From Azolla pinnata (lineage: Eukaryota; Streptophyta; Polypodiopsida; Salviniales; Salviniaceae), in assembly GCA_037176905.1 (NCBI GenBank), contig JBBBWG010027646.1, positions 37,749 through 61,931 of the forward strand: a stretch of 24,183 nt of DNA, read 5' to 3'. The translations under genes and the position numbers were made by a program. Shown piece after piece: positions 19,774 to 24,183 of this stretch. The notes beneath the pieces are model-generated. The model ran no database searches. It was not told the origin of the DNA and saw only the letters and a program-made list of their open reading frames with translations. The number at the start of each line of letters is the position of its first letter. Position 1 is the first letter of the stretch.

Positions 19774-19850
19774 TGATGAGGAGGAGGAGGAGGAGGATGT
19801 TGTTGATGATGATGGTGGTGGTGGTGGTGGTGGTGGTGGTGGTGGTGGTG
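19774..19850 (+). repeat. (GAG)n and (GGT)n microsatellites
   Basis: A GAGGAG run is followed by about 13 GGT triplets ending at 19850, interrupted by GTTGTTGATGATGAT. It lies just downstream of the RNA-binding protein stop codon. Confidence 0.9.
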
Positions 19851-19886
19851 GGGATTCCATTTCGCTGGATTTTGGATGGTATGTAT

Positions 19887-19968
19887 GATCGACTCTCTGG
19901 CATCAAATCTTCGTATCTACATATTGTGATCGACTCTCTGGCATCAAATCTTCCATATCTACATATAC
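19887..19968 (+). repeat. 41-base tandem duplication in the 3' flank
   Basis: GATCGACTCTCTGGCATCAA starts at 19887 and again at 19928. The copies differ only at a few bases near their ends (TTCGTATC versus TTCCATATC). This is a recent duplication. Confidence 0.9.
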
Positions 19969-21234
19969 CTATACCTATGTATGCGTATGCCTTTAGAGAG
20001 GCATATGCCTCTTTTTTGCATCACGGTCTTGGCACCAACCAACCACCCGTTTGTTTGTGTCGATGTACGAGACTGGGCAGAGTATGTGCCATGAGGGACA
20101 AAGTTGGGAGGTATCTAGCTGTTTCCGGCTTCCCATTCCTGCCCCACATGATCAAGATGAATGAATGTTTTCTCCCCCATTGTCTTAGCATCTGTGTGGG
20201 TGGGTGTTGGTTTGCCTAGTGATTGATGTATTTCGGTTGGCTGTGGATTTTCATTCAAGTCAAAAAGACTGTCGGAAAATATTTCATTCAAGCAGACTTG
20301 TATTTGGCTGTGCATTCGTTTCATTTTACGTGTCGAAAGCTTGTTCATCTTCGAAATTAGCGAAAAATATGTCATTTAAGCAGGCTGTGAGTTGCATACT
20401 ACAAAGTCTTTTCTGGCCGACAGGTTGTCCAAAATCTTGGATCTCTTTTAGGTGGCTCTCATCACTGTAATAAGAAAATCTTCTCTCGTAATCTTATTGA
20501 GTCATTCTGCAAAACTTCTCTGCAATGATCAGGTGGTGACTCCCAACGTTGGAGCAGCAGGACAATCAATTGCTGTAAAAAAGAGGAATGTCGAATTTCT
20601 CTTCCAAATATGATGCTAGCAAAGTGTGGAGTAGGAAGTTGTAATGCCCCGACGCCTAAACCTGTTTTCGTGGGATCCCTTGAAATCCTTTTGTGTATGT
20701 AACTAATCCATGCTCAAATATGCACTCTTTCTTATGCATACAAAACTGCTTATTTTCTGATGTCCCATTTGGTCATTGTGGCACAGCAATTACTCGGGAC
20801 CTCTGAAATCACGACTCTTATGCACACCAATGGTGCTCCTTCATAATTCTCTAACCCTGCAAGTTCTTAAATACTGGCTTACGGTGATGGAATCTATACC
20901 TTATTTCCCTGTATGAGACAAATAGTGAAATATCGGCCCAGCTCCAAAGTTTAAAACTTTCTGGGTCAGAGATGAGAACTGAAAAGATGAATGAATATGA
21001 GGTGTAGTTACATTAGGCTTTGCAATAGCAAAGATGGAATGGATTGGTACAATTCTTGTACAAAAAATTGAACGGTCTTTGCGCTATTTATAATTTTATC
21101 AGGCTGGGCTTCCTGAAATGCCAAAGTGCCTAATCGAGACATGGCGGAAAAAATAATGCGCTATATATACTTGGGATATTGTATGACATATATATAACTT
21201 TTAGAATTACAGGAAGGTGATTAGAGAAGAAACA

Positions 21235-23780
21235 CTATTCCCGTTTATTGTCTTCGCAGTCGTTATCGCTCCTATTGTCCTTGCCGTTACTCTTCGGTGA
21301 CTCGACACTGACGGTAGATGTCAAGAGAATAGCATTTTCTTCATCCAAATTCCATGCATTATCATCCAAGCACTCAAACCTAAAACACAGTCCCCAGACA
21401 GAAAAATGAGCAAAACATGGGTCATAGTGGAAAACCTTGCAAGCTCTTCACACATTCAACATAGAAACACACCACACACGAGGGAAATTTCATGCTTCTG
21501 TGTGAAATATCATAAAATTGAAGAAGAAGACAGAAAGAAGCAGTTTTGAGATCACCTACTTCTCAGAGTGTTGTGATGGTGCCCAAATGATGCAAAGGAA
21601 ACATAGCAGTAATAACGCGAGGATACTCCAGAAGGCACTGACTATCCATGCACTCGCCCATTCTTGGCCGTTTGCATCCTTGGTCTTGAAATAGAACTGA
21701 AACAAATCATGTCAAACAGCCCAACCCATCACACTCAATTTCCTGTACAGAATGTTTTGCGCAAATCGCATTTTTAATGAACTGCTGTATCATCACCTCA
21801 TAGCCGATGCCGGCTACTGCTATCATTACACATATTGACAAAGTGTTTGTAAGTTTTCTATACAGGTCTAGCTTCACCAGCCATTTCCTGGCCTGAAAAA
21901 GAAGGCAATGAAACTCTCTCTCTCTCTCTCTCTCTATTTCTCTCTCTCTTTCTCTCTCTCTCTTTCTCTCTCTGTAATACCTTACCAGCACTTTGGCAAT
22001 GTCACATACCTCATACATGCATCCACCCATTCATCCATGATGCATACATATCTTCCCATTACCCCCATTCATCCATATGCTGTCCACCGACACGTGATTT
22101 TTACATCTCACATACAATGCTGACATACCTACATAATATAGCCATACATGTATACAGACATACATATACTTGTTTTTACATATCCATAAATGCCAGCATA
22201 CAGTGTTTCTTCGGATGAGCAGTCGGGAGAGAAAGTACACACCTGCAGTTTCTCGAGTGTTTTGGATAAGGACGCGAATATCCATATTGTGATGATGCCA
22301 TCCAAGATGGCCACAGGAAGGACAAGGAGGATTTTGGTTTGTCCAGACTGATCGTTGACAGCCCCAACATTCTCAAAGATATCCGAAGCTTCGACCGCGA
22401 GTAAATAAGTGCCACCGAGTATACCAATCTTGAAGGCCTCTGGACCCTGAGCACGGCGGGCAATACAATAACCCATCGATACAGCCAAAAGGAGTACACG
22501 AGAAATGCTCTTCTTTAAAGCTCCAATAGTTGCCGCCCAAATCGTTATACCGATCGGCCTAAACCCAGTAGCATTGAAATTCGCAAAATCAAAGTACCAA
22601 AGTGTTGTCTCGAACATCCCCAAAGCTATAATTAAGGTAAGGTATTTGTGCAATTGCACGATGTCTTTCCAATTCCTGAGACACAGAAGAAACCATGTCA
22701 ATCCAAGTAGCATATACGCAAGCGACAACAGTCCATAGAAAGATAGCATGGGTGCCATGCTTCCAGGGAGGTAGCCGGTGGGATTCTTCCATATTGTAGA
22801 CCCATCTATGGTCAATCCTTTTAGCTCGGGGTCACAAAACACGAAGAAAAGATTGTAAAACCCTGTCCTGGTGATGTTTACCCTCTCGACGTGGATTGAA
22901 GTTTGGGGTAGGTTTGGTTCGAGATTGATGGCGATCGAGAATGGCCAATGCGGGTCATATCTCGAAGGTTTTATGATGATTTTGCCTTCCTCGCACCCCT
23001 CGTTCTTTGCCAAATCAGGGGTGCAACAGAGGGCATCTTTATCCCCGACATTGTCTTGATCGAACACTTCAAAAATTACAGCTTGGACCAAACCACCCCT
23101 TGATCTACTAGCGTGCTTCAACCTTATCGAATCAAATCTGAAAAAGCAAAGGAAATGGTATTCATGGACAGGTACAGATTGATTGTTGCATCGATCCAGC
23201 TCGCGGGCACAAACACGTCAAGCACAATGCAACAAAACCGTAATGAAAGCCACATAGATGCATATGGCCACACAGTATTCGCAGAAAAGAAAAGGGAAAA
23301 AAAAACCGCAGGCTTCAAATGTACTTAATTTTGGTACAAACAAGAAGCATAAACTGCAAAACAAATTCCATGAGCATACGCATTACATACGTGTGAACAT
23401 ATACACATGCATACATGAATCAAAGCAACTTCATGCATACATGGACCATATCCGAGATCAAGGACACTTCACTTCATCAACACCATGGTAGTAGCCCAGA
23501 TGTAACACTGGGAAGTGTATTTACTGAGGTTTCCCGAGACTCACCCGATGTAAGATCTGCCATCAGCCACGCCATTTTGAGCGGATCTTGAAGAAGGAGC
23601 GGAGGATTCCATTCCTTCGCTTCCACCGTAGAACGTGAAGCCATTCTGAAGAGCCGTGAACTGCTCGCCGGAGTAACGGTGGACGGCGCAATGCGCGAAG
23701 CGTGGATCGCAAGCGGAATGGATCCAGAGGAGGAGGATGAGGCAAAAGCAGGGAAGAGGAGTCCCCATGGTGGTGGGCAT
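21235..23780 (-). CDS. GOLD-domain seven-transmembrane (GOST/TMEM87, lung seven-TM receptor family) protein
   Basis: Predicted exons, minus strand: 23780-23545, 23137-22243, 21892-21797, 21696-21560, 21379-21235; GT-AG junctions, phases match, 502 residues. A hydrophobic signal peptide lies at about 5-25 (second ATG at codon 5). The lumenal part (to about 203) has the cysteine-bearing GOLD-like domain, including LCCTPDLAKNEGC at about 115-127. Seven membrane spans follow at about 206-232, 242-263, 272-304, 314-333, 347-368, 387-408 and 424-446, with the family phrases LIIALGMFETTLWYFD and WIFASLSKTLEKLQ. The tail (about 450-502) is acidic and hydrophilic. The family acts in the Golgi and secretory pathway in traffic and protein-quality roles; classical G-protein coupling is doubtful. 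The closest plant relatives are the TMEM87-like subgroup rather than GPR107-like CAND6/7, judged from remembered sequence. A TAG stop straddles the intron 4 donor, so intron retention would truncate the tail. Confidence 0.9.
21912..21974 (+). repeat. (CT)n microsatellite in GOST intron 2
   Basis: An interrupted CT run, read as GA on the gene's sense strand, lies within 20-80 bases upstream of the intron 2 acceptor. Because the sense strand is purine-rich here, it is an unusual neighbour for an acceptor; the last bases (CTTCTTTTTCAG) supply the pyrimidine tract. Confidence 0.9.
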
Positions 23781-24183
23781 TTGAGCAAAAAACCAGCAAT
23801 TTCCTCGATTTCCTCAATTTCCTTTAGAGTGTCAGTGCATCATTGGATCGGAGAAAGGGGGGGTGGGCTTTCAGGTCCAATGCTGCAAGCAGAGCAGAGT
23901 GAAGCAAGTGTCAAGGAGTGTGTGTAGCTTGTCAAGAAGAAGAAGAAGAAGAAGAAGAAGAAGAGGGAGAAGAGCTGATCCATAGAGAAGAAGAAGAAAC
24001 AGAGTATGTGAGCTAACTCTTGACAGAGACAATCCAACTGTTGAACCCCTTTTTCTCTCTGCCCTTTTTCTTCTTCACTAACTCTCTTAACAATTACAAG
24101 TCATTAAAAAGCACTTCTTAATCCACTTCATCTTAAGATCGAGTTTGACATCTTTGGGTTTGTTAATCTCGAGATTAATCTCG
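23781..24183 (-). promoter_or_regulatory. 5' flank of the GOST gene
   Basis: On the gene's sense strand this is pyrimidine-rich, with a (CTT)n run (plus-strand AAG at about 23936-23963) and a second short run at 23983-23998, typical of a plant 5' leader. No TATA box was identified. The far right end (24100-24183) is AT-rich and may be promoter. Confidence 0.45.

Larger units (their letters stand above)
19710..21234. other. 3' flanks of two convergent genes, no gene seen
   Basis: The left part is probably the 3' untranslated region of the RNA-binding protein gene: GAG repeats (about 19774-19797), a (GGT)n run (19812-19850) and a 41-base tandem duplication (19887-19968). A candidate poly(A) signal variant AATAAG lies at about 20470. 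The rest, to the stop of the minus-strand gene, is AT-rich without convincing frames. Confidence 0.55.

Noticed and set aside
1..24183. Bacterial or organellar insert, or a prokaryotic operon-like system
   Set aside because: There are no ribosome-binding-site-led gene strings. All recognisable genes are plant nuclear, mostly spliced, and widely spaced.

Overview
This is nuclear DNA of a plant. Four spliced or intronless eukaryotic genes encode plant-type proteins: an APRR2/GLK-type GARP transcription factor, a ubiquitin-activating enzyme E1, an organellar RNA-binding protein and a GOLD-domain seven-transmembrane (GOST/TMEM87) protein. Splice sites are GT-AG with pyrimidine-rich acceptors. Telomere-like CCCTAAA/CCCTAA repeats and many microsatellites lie between the genes. 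The introns are short (roughly 65 to 530 bases) apart from one of about 790. I cannot fix the species. A non-seed land plant is plausible, but that is an impression, not a demonstration.

Layout. 145-4423 (+): APRR2-like regulator, 11 exons, 682 residues. 4424-9882: about 5.5 kb with no recognisable gene; it holds an unexplained 220-codon minus-strand ORF with a decayed internal duplication, a compound tetranucleotide microsatellite, and a tract of about 590 bases in which almost every triplet has the form A-N-pyrimidine. 9883-16254 (-): complete E1 enzyme, 12 exons, 1110 residues. 16255-18674: the shared upstream region of two divergent genes, with a dense telomere-like array, a short reverse-oriented one, and a 53-base minisatellite with higher-order structure. 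18675-19709 (+): intronless, GC-rich RNA-binding protein with an organelle-type N-terminus. 19710-21234: 3' flank with no gene. 21235-23780 (-): GOST-type membrane protein, 5 exons, 502 residues. 23781-24183: its pyrimidine-rich 5' flank.

The four genes do not form a pathway; this looks like ordinary euchromatin with independent transcription units. I see no defence system, mobile-element coding region, viral gene, RNA gene or CRISPR array. The most interesting signals are: (1) the E1 enzyme lacks the otherwise near-universal adenylation-site arginine motif (the N-R-Q-F-L-F-R region reads N-Y-T-D-Q-L-L-Y-H) and has a shortened E-S-G-T loop, yet keeps its catalytic cysteine; (2) telomere-like repeats recur at five places within 18 kb, mostly in promoters or near gene ends, including a higher-order minisatellite; (3) the A-N-Y triplet tract with an internal 216-base duplication.

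All exon boundaries were derived by hand from reading-frame continuity, GT/AG sites and remembered family conservation. No alignment or transcript was available.
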